Assembly (NCBI GenBank): GCA_963681505.1
Contig: OY811977.1
Span: 1,319,171 to 1,383,170 of the forward strand
DNA: 64,000 nt
Direction: 5' to 3'
Source: Eunapius fragilis
Lineage: Eukaryota; Porifera; Demospongiae; Spongillida; Spongillidae
Within the stretch, counting starts at the first letter, position 1. Each line of letters begins with the position of its first letter. Shown here piece by piece: positions 1 through 10,643 of this stretch. Under the pieces are notes generated by a model. The model saw only the letters and a list, made by a program, of their open reading frames with translations, did not search any database and was not told the origin of the DNA. Made by a program: the position numbers and the translations under genes.

Positions 1-894
1 TTCCTAATGCTCTAATTGGAGCCACATTCGCCTGCATCTTTGCGGATGCCTTCTCTCACTTGAGGGACGGTGACAGATTCTACTTCCAAAACCCCGGAGT
101 CTTCACCTCAAATCAGCTGAACGAAATATCGAAGGTTTCCCTTTCCCGGATCATATGCGATAACTCTGCATGACGGTATCACTCAAATACAGCCGTCCGC
201 TTTCCTAACTAACCAGAGTCGTGTTGCGTGCAGTAGCCTCCCGTCCGTTGATCATGACCTTTCTAAGTGGGCGGAGCCTCTTTGTCAGATGGGCATCAGA
301 GTGGGGCCCCGCAGCTATGCCGTTACAATTACTAGCTTAAACCCGGCCCCCAGCGCGGTCACCTTCCTGTCGAGTACGACCGCAGCTTTTGGATGCGTAC
401 AGATCCCGTGCGCCACCGGTGGAGCCACGGCCCAGGTCGTCGTGTCGTCATCTCCAGCGTCGTCCTCGGTCGTCGTCAGCAGCGCCCTTCCCGCCAACGC
501 CATGAGCAGCAGCTCCGCCTACTCCGCAACCCTAACGCCCTCCGCATTCTCACCGTCGACTTCCGGCGTCTTCGCCTCGCCACTAGCGTGTCAACAGTCC
601 ACCACAGCCGGTCTCACGTTCTCCTTCCCGACGATGCTTGGCGCTTCTTCTGTCCAAAGCAGCGATGACTTAGCTTGCGACAACGTACTGTCACCGTTGT
701 GCGGAAAGTATCCACTGTCGCAGGAAGTTTTAGACTTCGTCGCAAAACAGAAGGTGACGGTGTCTAGCCAAGCGGAGGTGACGGAACCGTTGGTGGACAT
801 ATCTGTATCGAACGACGCTCTTCTGAGGGAACTTGAAGAAGACCTAAACAGCCTCGCGTCGAAGAAAAATAAACCCGTGGAACGCGCAATGTAA
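1..894 (+). CDS. Animal heme peroxidase, C-terminal part (peroxidasin-like), partial
   Basis: The gene enters from the left edge. Bases 3-167 encode the conserved end of the animal heme peroxidase domain: ATFACIFADAF, then LRDGDRFYFQNPGVFT and LSRIICDNS. These match the peroxidasin/thyroid peroxidase segment that follows the proximal histidine region. From base 169 the reading continues one frame over as HDGITQIQPSAFL and then CSSLP, which is again typical peroxidase C-terminus, and stays open to the stop at 892-894. The two frames meet at TCTGCATGAC (165-174), so there is one extra base, either a sequence error or a real frameshift. After the peroxidase domain comes a tail of about 200 residues rich in Ser, Thr, Ala and Val, ending in an acidic helical stretch (LLRELEEDLNSL). 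I do not recognise the tail. A polyadenylation signal AATAAA lies at 1119-1124. The family oxidises halides or phenolic substrates with H2O2, usually outside the cell or in vesicles. Confidence 0.85.
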
Positions 895-1319
895 TAATAA
901 TAATGCATTTCGAGTTTTTACTATAGCATGCATACTGCTATACACATAGTATATAGCTAGTAGCGTTGCATCGTAGAGTGATATATTATGTACTATTAAA
1001 ATGGTTTTCATATACAGGGCATCCAGAAATCGTCCATGCATACATACATTTTGGGGGGGAGGACAAACAACTATAGGACACAGTGACCGGGGACTTTTTT
1101 TTTCCCAGGAGGACAATTAATAAACTCCGACACCGGCTAATTGTTACTGGTATCAAGTATATCTTTTTTTAAAACACAATAATTGTATTTAATCTCTTGC
1201 AGTCATATAGCCCATGCTTAGCCTATTGCAATTTATAGTTTTCTAATACAGTGGGCGTTGTTTCGTTGTTCTAAAGTAAATTATACTGCTGGCAATACCA
1301 TGCATGCGTAACAGCCTTA
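895..1319. other. Peroxidase 3' UTR and intergenic DNA
   Basis: AT-rich DNA after the peroxidase stop codon. The only signal I see is the AATAAA at 1119-1124, a good polyadenylation signal for the upstream gene. No further coding or repeat structure was recognised. Confidence 0.5.
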
Positions 1320-1745
1320 ACTTAAACATCATGACCCGACCAGACAAGAAGCCTTTCTTGGCACCTTAGATCCGAAGAAAAAGAGAGCATTACACCGTTC
1401 AATTGATGCATGGTAAAACTTCTGCGTGGCTAACAGTACTGCCACTGCTTTCATACCATTTTGATTTGTCTGCGACAGAATTCTGTGGTGCACTGTCAAT
1501 GAGATATCTGCAACCTGTGATGGATGTGGTGGTGAGCATGCCTTGGGCTGCAAACATTAAGAGAGGCCTAGTCACCCAGCGTCACAATGAAGTAAGAGAT
1601 GCACCAGGGGATCTGGCCTCAATGAAGTTTAACGTAGCACGCCACACCTCCCTCAGCGCATGCGCAGTTGCCCGTTGCGCGGCAACAGTCGAACCCTTTG
1701 CAGCTGCGACGCAAATTTGCTTGCTAAAAGAGCAGGCTATTTAAT
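1320..1745 (+). mobile_element. Fossil fragment of a reverse-transcribing element (C-terminal region)
   Basis: The translated region resembles the C-terminal part of large reverse transcriptase polyproteins that are common in cnidarian and sponge genomes: a 'SAWLTVLP' block, an 'EFCGALSMRY' block, a Cys-rich knuckle area and 'GLVTQRHNEVRD'. Only this short piece is present, with no reverse transcriptase domain and no recognisable ends. It is broken and decayed. I could not decide between a non-LTR and another retroelement class. Confidence 0.6.
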
Positions 1746-1809
1746 TGCTCAGATCGTTGACTTTAATATTATCCGCTACGTCGATATAGCTATTAAAAGT
1801 ACGTAAACT

Positions 1810-1869
1810 TTTCCCGCTCGATTCGCGCCAATGATGCCTCCCGTATATTAGCGCGAATCGAGCGGGAAA
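1810..1869. repeat. Short perfect inverted repeat (19-bp arms, 22-bp loop)
   Basis: Arms at 1810-1828 and 1851-1869 are exact reverse complements (TTTCCCGCTCGATTCGCGC) and flank a 22-base spacer. It could be a tiny foldback element, a hairpin, or the remnant of a MITE. It lies just downstream of the retroelement fragment. Confidence 0.85.
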
Positions 1870-2074
1870 GCGTCCATGCAATTTGCACAGCAATATCTCC
1901 TTAAAACATTCATGTTAAAGTAAATAGCTACAGTACTCCATACCGAATTTGGTGAGCTTAAGAAACTCATACTGGAGATACGTGGTATTCTAACCGCAGT
2001 AAAATATCCAGAGCACCAAAAAATCGGTGTACTTAGATTTTAAACCTTTCTCCTTTCAGTACACTTATATAGTA

Positions 2075-2078
<4 letters not shown>

Positions 2079-2107
<29 letters not shown>

Positions 2108-2108
2108 C
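2079..2108. repeat. Poly(C) run, 30 bases
   Basis: Uninterrupted C30. It is one of many long G or C homopolymers in the window; another, G21, lies at 2285-2305. Both lie beyond the 3' end of the START-domain gene. Confidence 0.95.
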
Positions 2109-2436
2109 ACCCGCGCACCCCATTCCCATTCACATATTACTTGCACTTTAATTGAACAGCAAGAAATGTCCAGCATGCCAGCTATTAATGCATCCAATCA
2201 GTCCCTGGTTTGGTTCGATTGGCTCACACAGATGTTGAATGTAATGTGGGTGATGGCTGTGTATCATGTACTGTGTTCTGTGCAGGGGGGGGGGGGGGGG
2301 GGGGGAGGGGTGACAAAGGAAGCCCTTGTGAAGATTCCCATGTTGTGATAACATTAGGACCTGCATCTCCCTCACTTTGTTATCTCTCGCTCACTTTGTG
2401 CCTCCCTCTCATCTCCACCTCTCCCTCACCTCTCCT

Positions 2437-2683
2437 TCATCTCACCTCTGTCTGTTTATCATCCTGCTGTGTGGTGGGGACCTCGTCTGTTGTCTGGAGC
2501 CGTTCCTGTTGTACCTCTACCTCTGCCGGCCCCTGTGTGGGCAGCGAGCCTTCCGACTCCTTCTGAGGTAACACACGCAGGTTTTTCACCATTGGTACAA
2601 TACGTACTGATGAAGTACACACACATGCACGCACAAACACAAGTACATGCATGCACACACGTGCACCACATGCCCCCCCACCA

Positions 2684-2715
<32 letters not shown>

Positions 2716-4705
2716 TGCTTATACAGGGTTGCTTACTACTTCTTTGTCACCCCTTAGCTTCTCCTTGGAGTATACGTTGACATAAAAGTTATACAGGCTG
2801 TCTCGCCACTGGCCTGGGGCCCGGGCCGCAAACTCGTTGACGATGAACTTTGGTATCCACCCCCTGGTGTCATTCTGGAGGAGGACCGTCATCCTGGTGG
2901 AACCAGGGTCAGCAGGGTCAGGTCGTATGATGGTAGCTGACTGAATGGTGGCAGCCCTGAGCATTGAGATAGGGACAAAGTTCATTCTAGGGAAGAATTG
3001 AGAGCAGACGCACCTCACTATGCCTGGTTTAGGGGGCACTATGTCTTCAGGGGCGTTATTGTACAGGATGTACGTGGTGTTTGTGCTTTCATCTCTTCTC
3101 TCGGAGATGTACTGGACCAGGTCCCTGTTTTGCACCCCAAGGGGCATATGCACCAACCTGTGTATGTGGGGGGGAGGGGGCAGGGTGTGTGTGTGTGCAT
3201 GTGTGTGTGTGTATGTGTGTACATGTGTGTATAAGTATGTGTGTATGTGTATGTGTGTATGTATGTGTATATGTTGTGTATGCTCATCCGTAAACTACCC
3301 TAGTCCCTAGCTAGACTCACCAGTAAACCACCCTGTGGGTTGGGTGTTCCTCAAGAACATCAATGACTGGGAACTGTGTGTCCCACCTTTTCCTTAGCTC
3401 AAGGTCGTGGATCATTTTCACAACTAGTCAGAGCCAATGATGTCAGCAATCAAACACATCTGTAAACCTCACTCTTCGCTTGCCCCTACACCTCTCTCTC
3501 TCTCCCTCTCTCTCCCTCTCTCTCTCTCTCTCTCTCCCTCCCTCCCTCCCTCCCTCCCTCCCTCCCTTCATGAATTGGTTCTTTGCAATAGACCAGCCAT
3601 ACCAACCAATGAAGTGGTGTTCGCTTGCAGCAAAAAGGGACCTAACCAACCAAGCTTTCAAATCCTAAGAGATATACCTAGGTCTCTCTTAAACTTCTTT
3701 CTTGGAAATTGGTCTGTCCATCATGTAATTACAGTGAGCTGAAGTTTTACATTTTAACTGCACACATCAACTTTGATGCCCTTTACCTGGAAAATTTTTA
3801 TAATTGATCCCAAATGTGATCTGTCACCACATTTTCTATTACATCATTTTTTCTAGTATATCTCAAACACCAGCACCAGCAAATATACGTCAAACATACG
3901 TCGAACACCAGCAAACTCACCAGCTTTTATTATGTGGTTTTAATTAATAATGTTAAGAGGTAAACACCGGCGAATTTAAATATATGCATACATTAACAAG
4001 TACATGTACTTATGACAACCATAACGTAAATTCATCCAGTGTAGCGTTGTATTTCTATGTAAGTTCCCCCCCCCCCCCCCCCCCCCCCCCCCTTAGCGCT
4101 AGCATTTCAGTGATGAAACACAGGTCCTTCCCCGCCAAACACAGGTCCCTTCCCCTTCCCCGCCAAAAAAATGCATCAAGCAACGAATAGCAGAAAGCTG
4201 AGCCGTTTAAGGATAAGTTCTATACTCACCGTCTTCCGGCGAAACTCCAGGAAGGTGCAGGAAACCCTTGGACAAGATCCAACGGCAACATGAAATGATT
4301 CGCACGGTATTCAGGAGAGGTCAGAAAATTTTTATACCTTGATAAGATGTACGGTCTCGTTAGGACAGTGTTTCCTCCAAACTTCTGTGAACTGTGCCCT
4401 GCTGACGAGTGACCATCCTTCCTCGGGGCTGTTGCAGCTTTCGTCGTGCAAGGCCTTCTGCAACGCTGCGATGGGATAACAGGTGGACGTGCATGCACAG
4501 ATGGTAAAAACCGTCTCATTCCGTGCATGACTGAGCAGAAAATTCTATAGAAGCGTGTGATTTTTGTGTGGTTTTCTGTTCAATCACGCAATGATTTCTA
4601 CACTGTGACACTAGCGGGAGGCGGGGAAAGCATGTTCCCCTGCCCGAAACGCTTACCTGCTTCGGAAAACCCGCCAGGCGCCGCCGTTCCGTTGTCTTCA
4701 GCCAT
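2437..4705 (-). CDS. START-domain lipid transfer protein (PCTP/STARD-like), 7 exons, 268 aa
   Basis: Exons in order of transcription: 4705-4657, 4465-4338, 4266-4230, 3423-3321, 3157-3014, 2956-2737, 2562-2437. All junctions are GT-AG and the phases agree. The START domain fills about residues 20-225. Recognisable blocks are GWSLVSRAQFTEVWR at the start, a KRWDTQFPVIDVLE strand, VQNRDLVQYISERRD, VPPKPGIVR, and the C-terminal helix region GWIPKFIVNEFA followed by LYNFYVNVY. The family binds a single lipid (phospholipid, sterol or ceramide) in a hydrophobic pocket and carries it between membranes. The residue pattern is closest to the single-domain STARD2 or STARD4-6 types, but I cannot name the orthologue. 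There is no signal peptide or membrane segment. The last exon is an acidic, Gln-rich tail. Exon 1 encodes MAEDNGTAAPGGFSEA, and upstream sequence offers no better start. The intron at 2957-3013 is only 57 bases, a multiple of three, and has no stop. Confidence 0.85.
3186..3283. repeat. (TG)n/(TGTA)n microsatellite in START gene intron
   Basis: Imperfect TG/TATG repeats in the intron between exons 4 and 5 of the START-domain gene. A second array, (CA)15, lies at 2685-2714 in the last intron, and a (CT)n/(CCCT)n tract lies at 3490-3566 in the intron between exons 3 and 4. Confidence 0.9.
4067..4092. repeat. Poly(C) run in START gene intron 3
   Basis: A run of about 26 C in the intron between exons 3 and 4 of the START-domain gene (3424-4229). 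Just downstream (4110-4165) a short duplicated phrase 'cccgccaaacacaggtcc' occurs in tandem. Confidence 0.9.
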
Positions 4706-5228
4706 TATCACAATATTTATTTATATACCGTAATAGAAATAAACACAACGTTATTATTATTATATATGCAAAAGTCCACCGCCTACACCTTGTCATTCTT
4801 ACGTCATACCATGGATTGAACAGGACAAAAATTTGACTAGCTAGCATTCAAGAACACTGAAAAACTAATTATTTTCCTTCCAGCTGGGTCCAGCGTCTCG
4901 TACACCCATGAGCCTCCAGTACGTTATTGTCATAACAATGTATGTGTATCTATAGATCTTCACCCCGTGGGTTGGTGCAACAGGATTTTCCCATCACGTC
5001 ACATGGATTCCGAAGTGTGTGAATGCAGCCGTACTTACGTGTAGTAAAACTTACGCTAATTATCGTTGAGTATGGACATACTTTCCGATCACAACTTCTG
5101 CTCCCGGTGCCATAATTTTCCGTAACAACGAAAAATTGAAAACCTCTCGTCCCCAGATTTCCGCGACCTCACGCTTATGCAAAATGTGAACCTCAGATAG
5201 ACCGCACATAGAATTAAAGTAACTGTAC
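4706..5228. other. Intergenic DNA between eL15 and the START gene
   Basis: This stretch holds the upstream (promoter-side) DNA of the START-domain gene and the DNA beyond the eL15 3' end. I see no coding region, repeat or recognisable motif in it. Confidence 0.4.
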
Positions 5229-5374
5229 ACCTAACGTGCAAATGAGATCTACGAACAAACTTTTATTTCCCCACATATACACAGTCGACGTTCAAAGACA
5301 AGGCGATTAGCCACGTTAAAATTAATGATATTGAGCCAAATTCAATCCATACGGACCTCATTTGCACGTTAGGT
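5229..5374. repeat. 18-bp perfect inverted repeat in the eL15 3' UTR
   Basis: ACCTAACGTGCAAATGAG at 5229-5246 is the exact reverse complement of 5357-5374. The right arm abuts the eL15 stop codon (5375-5377). The polyadenylation signal on the minus strand (TTTATT at 5262-5267) lies between the arms, so whether both arms are in the mature mRNA depends on the exact cleavage point. Confidence 0.85.
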
Positions 5375-6055
5375 TTAACGATATCGCCGCAGAGACAGCG
5401 TGTTTCTTCTCTTCCAGCTGGCGTACCGGGACCCACCCTTGACCTTGTTGTGCAGGTGACCCTTCCCGAGGCCGCGGTTCTGCCTGCCCGCGGAGGTGAG
5501 CCCACGGAGCTCGCGATGCTTGTGGACGGGCTTGGTGAGCCAGTTGATCCTAGGGTCGCGACGAATGGCCTTGTGCTGTGGGTCGATCATGATGACTTCG
5601 AAGTACTTGTAAACAGAATCCTGTCCAACCCAGTACGAATTCAGAACACGCAGGGCTCCACAATAGCGACCAGCTCGCTCCTGTAGACCACCAAGTGGAA
5701 AGGTAGTGAGCTCTAATTAGAACCCACCATAAAAGGACCGACTAACCTCAGCTACTGATCGAAGACTTCTTTGGAACTTGAGCTGGTTTATTCCCACGTT
5801 CTTGGGTTTACCGTACACGATACCCTTGCTCACTGGCTTCTTCCTACCTCCGCGACGAACTCTGACTCTGTAAATGACGTAGCCCTGCTTGGCTTTGTAT
5901 CCTAGCCGCCTCGCCTTGTCCGGCCTCGTTGGTCTGGTTGCCCGATGGACCGAGGTGAGCTGTCTATACTGCCAGCACCGCACTCGAAGCAAAAAGCGTA
6001 GTAGGTCCGACTGTTTCTTGCGCCACAGTTCTTCCAGATACTTGTAAACACCCAT
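5375..6055 (-). CDS. RPL15: 60S ribosomal protein L15 (eL15), 204 aa
   Basis: Two coding exons, 6055-5747 and 5680-5375, joined at a GT-AG intron in phase 0. Together they give 204 residues, the usual eukaryotic length. The protein is nearly colinear with known eL15: it starts [17 protein letters not shown], continues [33 protein letters not shown] and [16 protein letters not shown], and ends [20 protein letters not shown]. It is a core protein of the large ribosomal subunit. A probable 5' UTR intron runs from 6149 to 6067 on the minus strand (donor GGTAAGT, acceptor TTCAG), leaving only GGTTACTAGCT before the ATG. The upstream DNA on this strand has a CCTTTCCTTTCG pyrimidine tract that looks like a 5' TOP/TCT initiator, as expected for translation-machinery genes. 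The polyadenylation signal is at 5267-5262. Confidence 0.97.
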
Positions 6056-6150
6056 AGCTAGTAACCCTGAAGAAATGCATAGGTACTCTTACAACAGTAC
6101 AGTATGTGATAAGGATTGTAATGGATTTCTTTCTCTTACAGTAACTTACC

Positions 6151-6315
6151 CTGCTATTGTACCGCCGCGTGGCGAAAGGAAAGGATAGCACAACGCGCAT
6201 GCGCCGGCTTTGTGTTATGATTGGAAGTCGTATATAAATAATATAATTTACGTGTTGCTTTTTGTTCTATTGGCTACCACCTGTTTTATATTGAGCGTTC
6301 TGCTAAGCGCCAAAC
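6151..6315. promoter_or_regulatory. Divergent promoter between eL15 and the NUPR1-like gene, with NRF1-type site
   Basis: Only about 165 bases separate the probable eL15 first exon (minus) from the NUPR1-like start codon (plus). The stretch contains CGCGCATGCGC at 6194-6204, a perfect match to the palindromic NRF1 consensus, a pyrimidine tract on the minus strand at about 6171-6182 (5' TOP-like), and an ATTGG (inverted CCAAT) near 6219. That the two genes share regulation is an inference from spacing. Confidence 0.65.
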
Positions 6316-6564
6316 ATGGCTGCACAACCCCAGACGCGAAGTTACGAGGATACGGACCTGGAGTATATGGACGAATTCGAGAAGTACAACTTTGGCACGG
6401 GATTCGACAAGCTGACTGCAGCGATGAAGGAGCACTCGAAGTCGAAACACAAGGAGCGAAAGGCGAACGTCAAGTACGCCCCGTCTGGGAATGTGAGAGT
6501 TATTGTGACCAAGCTGCATAACTCCGAAGCGAAGAAAAAGAGGACGAGATTGAACAGTGTCTAA
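6316..6564 (+). CDS. NUPR1-like small nuclear protein, 82 aa, single exon
   Basis: A short basic protein with the layout of the nuclear protein 1 (NUPR1/p8) family: an acidic N-terminus with DEFEKYNFG (compare the family DxYxYYNFD motif), a middle with EHSKSKHKER, then APSGNVRVIVTKLHNSEAKKKR, which parallels the family's PSG-x-RK-x-TKLQNSE-KKK ending. The length (82) is in the family range. NUPR1 proteins are disordered, stress-induced chromatin-associated regulators in the nucleus. The start is the first ATG of the frame, with AACATGG context. There are no introns. It shares a promoter region with the eL15 gene. The match is clear in the C-terminal half and weaker in the N-terminal half. Confidence 0.75.
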   Translation: MAAQPQTRSYEDTDLEYMDEFEKYNFGTGFDKLTAAMKEHSKSKHKERKANVKYAPSGNVRVIVTKLHNSEAKKKRTRLNSV

Positions 6565-6915
6565 AAGGCAGCGTACCGGGGGAAAAAAAAACTCCTGCAA
6601 GTCATTCATTCCAACGAATTAAATCCAGCCGTCATTGTGTACGTTCTTAGAAAATAACGGCTTCTATAGTACTTACTAGTCCCTTTTTTTTTTTTTTTCC
6701 CCTTTAAAACTACCGCTATTATCAACAGCGGTTTAATTCAGGCCAGTTTTTTTTGTGCATTTTTGTAAGCAACACGGCCTCCATACGTGTTTCCCTTCGC
6801 GGCGCATTTTGTGTGTGTACTTTGTACCTATGCAATTTTAAGCGCTGATGAATTCTCTTTGCACCTCCTCACATTCGTGATTTCAATTAAAATAAGGTGG
6901 TGTGCATGAAATAGA
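6565..6915. other. 3' UTR of NUPR1-like gene and upstream DNA of FAN1
   Basis: An ATTAAA (about 6618) may serve as polyadenylation signal for the NUPR1-like mRNA. A T-rich run lies at 6685-6700. No coding sequence was seen. FAN1 starts at 6916, so its promoter must lie here. Confidence 0.4.
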
Positions 6916-7526
6916 ATGGATGTTGTAACTAGCTCGGAAGCGGCTAAAACAAGCGCATGTGACGGGGACTGTACCGAAGAGAAGGCATCCGATGGCGAAA
7001 AGGATGCTTACTATTCGGCAAACTTTAAGGACATCTTAAGGGCCGTACTTGACAGCAGTCCTGAGAGGCACGTGCTCAGTGACCGAGCGACCAAGACGGC
7101 GAACCAGTTTTTTGAGCTAGCAGGTACACAATTCTACCCACCCGTGCACTAGAAACGTAGCAAATTCCCGAAGTATTGCTTCGCAGGCGTAAAACCAACG
7201 TCATGCGTCTGCTCACACAAGTCAACGTCATCACTTAAGCCGGCTCCGTGAATAATTCACTAGTTGGCATAGCTGTGGGAGTGCTGCCCCATGTATTTTG
7301 TTATTTATTTATTTAATCCCCAGGCCAGCTAGGTCTGAAGCAATCATGCGGTTGCTTTGGGGTGGTAAACTTTTATTGTCCTGAGGGAGGGGATAGGGGG
7401 AGGGCAGTTCCCTTGTTCTGCTGTATGTAGAGGAAAACTCTAATCCCTTTTGGCTTTACCTGTGGACAGTGTGAGATGAAAGGTGGTGGTGTGAGCAAGC
7501 ATATGGAGAGAGAGAGAGAGAGAGAG

Positions 7527-7589
<63 letters not shown>

Positions 7590-9033
7590 GTAGCCAACGT
7601 CATGTTTGTGTGTATGATGCTGGCATAGAATTAACTAGAAAATTGTTTTTTTTTTTTTCAGAGGTCTATTTTGTTATGAATACCTGTGCATCTAAAAGGC
7701 TTAACCCTAGAAGCCATGTAATGTATTGTGTAGCACCACAGGGGAAGGATCCTGGGTGTTGTTGACAGCCAGTGTTGTGGTTCAGTACTTAATGTGTGCT
7801 AATTGACTGTGCGTCTACATTTGTAAGACCCCATAGCCCTGCCTCTGAACATTGCCTAATGAGTCCCCCCCCCCCCCCCAAGCCTTTTTTAAATATGGTG
7901 ATTTGTAGCCTGAGTCATGGCCCCAAACCTGTTCGAGAAGGTCTGTTTTAAATAAGGAGTTATTGAAGTCTTATGTACCTATGTTGTTACCATATATGTG
8001 TGTGGATGTGTGTAACTAGTTGTGTGTGTTGGTAAGGTTGTGTGTGTTGGTAAGGTTGTGTGTGTTGGTAAGGTTGTGTGTGTTGGTAAGGTTGCGTATG
8101 GATGAAGGTTGGAAGTACAATGATTTCATGTCACGCCTTAATTTTATATGGTTTCGTGGGCTGTTTTTTTTTTGGTCTGGTCCTCTCGTCAGGTGTGTTC
8201 CCTTGTGTGTCTTGGTCCTCCCTTCAAGTGTGTTCCCCTCTGTGTCTTGGTCCTCCCCTCAGGTGTGTTTTCCTCTGTGTCTTGGTCCTCCCCTCAGGTG
8301 TGTTCCCCTCTGTGTCTTGGTCCTCCCCTCAGGTGTGTTCCCCTCTGTGTCTTGGTCCTCCCCCCAGGTGTGTTCCCCTCTGTGTCTTGGTCAGGACTCA
8401 GGTGTGTTCCCCTCTACCTTGGCCCCCCCCATGTTCCCCTCTCTGTGTGTCTTTATTTTGGGACATACCCAGCACACCCATGCATGGTTATACCATTGTC
8501 ATGATTCAACCATAAAAGAGCCCACCAGTTCGATTGTTGTCTTTGTGGGTAATTGAGGCCCAGGTGGCCAGAGTTCCTTCCCTCTGACAGACATATTGGG
8601 GACTGGGTAGTCCCTTCGTTGTACGTGTTACATTTCGAAAACCTTGGGAAAGAGGAGGAGTTGGGTTTGTTTGGTTACCTGCATGATTGCTTTAGGAGGA
8701 TAGTGGGAGGGGTGAGTCCTCCATGCAGGAGGGTTGGTAAGGGGAGGGGTCCCCGTCATGGGAATTCAGACTTTTTTTTGTTTTTTGTTGTTGTCACCAT
8801 TCTCTAATAACCATGTGTAGGCGCAAGAGGGGTTTTATGCTTCGGTGGGATTGAAATGCAAATATATTCCTGCCTTGTCATCATTGCATCATTGTTTACA
8901 GGTGTGTTGTGACTAGGTGGTGTTCATAACATTTAATCATGCCCTGCCCCTCCCCTAACATTGACAGTGGTGGCTGACATGTAAGCTTATGGTCCTCTGG
9001 CAGTCCTGACCTGCAGTGTTACCATTACCACCT

Positions 9034-9064
<31 letters not shown>

Positions 9065-10350
9065 TGTTTTTTTTTTTTTGTTTGCATTAGCCACACCCCC
9101 TCTGGGGGAAAGGGAAGAGAGGGGGTCTGTGGGATCATCCTACTTCTAGGAAGATTGTAGGGTGGTGGGAGGGGGAGGAGGATGATGGGTACACAACAGT
9201 TGGGAAGGTATGGTGTGGGTAATGTAGGTCTGAGCATTTGGATTTGACAATTTCCTTACGCGTAGGTCATGTCTGGCCATGTGCTCCAATAGGAACTGAA
9301 TGTCAGAGAATGTAGCAGTTATTTTGCATCGTTTTCTATTTACAAATTTTGAACTAATAATCTTTGACTGCCTGAGCCACAGATGTGGTCCATCCCAATC
9401 TTACCTCTATCTAGAGTGCTTTGTTTTAGAAGGTGGTTTGATTTGTGAGTTGTAGCCTCAGCCACTCACAGCCACACACAGCCACACACAGCTGGCACTA
9501 ATCTAGCACTATACAACACATCCACCCTGACCATCTGGCTCCACCAATCAGCCACCTGCTGAAGCGTCTATTATTTTTGGAGGGTCCTTGTTCTGTACTT
9601 ATGGGATATGTTCCGGTGGTTGTAACAGGTTGCCACCTGCCACATCTATACTACCTAGCACTGTCATGTGATTACCATTATGTGTCATGTGACCAATACT
9701 ACATGTCGCATTTACAACCATCCTCACTTTTTTTTCCTATTGTGCAGAGCCATATCAGCAGCTGTATGTGCGTCTGTATCTCAGGAAACATCAGTGGTTG
9801 AGGGTAGCCAACATTAGCTATCCTGACATCAGCCCAGATGTGAGCCCTTTGGCACAGACATTGGTGGGAGAGGGGTTTCTGGATGGTGGTAAGTTACATT
9901 TGTGGGAGGGACGGTGCTGAGGCCTAGTGTGTGAGGGGTTGTGCGTGTGTGTGTGTGCTGTGAGGGTTATGGTGTGGTGTGTGATTTGAGGGTTATGGTG
10001 TGGTGTGCTGTGAGGGTTATGGTGTGGTGTGTGCTTTGAGGGTTATGGTGTGTGCTGTGAGGGTTGTAGTGTGTGTGTTTATGAGAGATGGTTACGCTCA
10101 CCGCTAATATTGACAATGTACATATACAGCTGCAGCGATATGCATTATATAAATGTGTGCATTGTGGTTACGTGACCCCACCCCCTGGCATATAACCGGG
10201 CCACTGTTATAGTGCGGCTATAGCTGCGGACTGCCATCTCTTGGGGTGGTATTACCCCCCCCCCCTCCCCTCCCCCTTCCCCCCCCCCCCTCTCTCTCTC
10301 TCTTCCCTCATCTGCTATTTAGTAGATCTACTAATATTCCCATGAACTAT

Positions 10351-10403
<53 letters not shown>

Positions 10404-10581
10404 TATGTAATTAGGATAGGGGTTGGCAGCACTGTGCCTTTTGTTTATTGTGTGTGTGTGCTTTGGTCCCCTGTGTGACTTGAGACATGTAATTAGAACC
10501 TTTGGAGTTGGTGGAGATGGTATTACTGGTGTCTGAAGCCCCCATGTTTTAAAACCAAGCAACATCTTTGTATTCCCTGCC

Positions 10582-10643
<62 letters not shown>

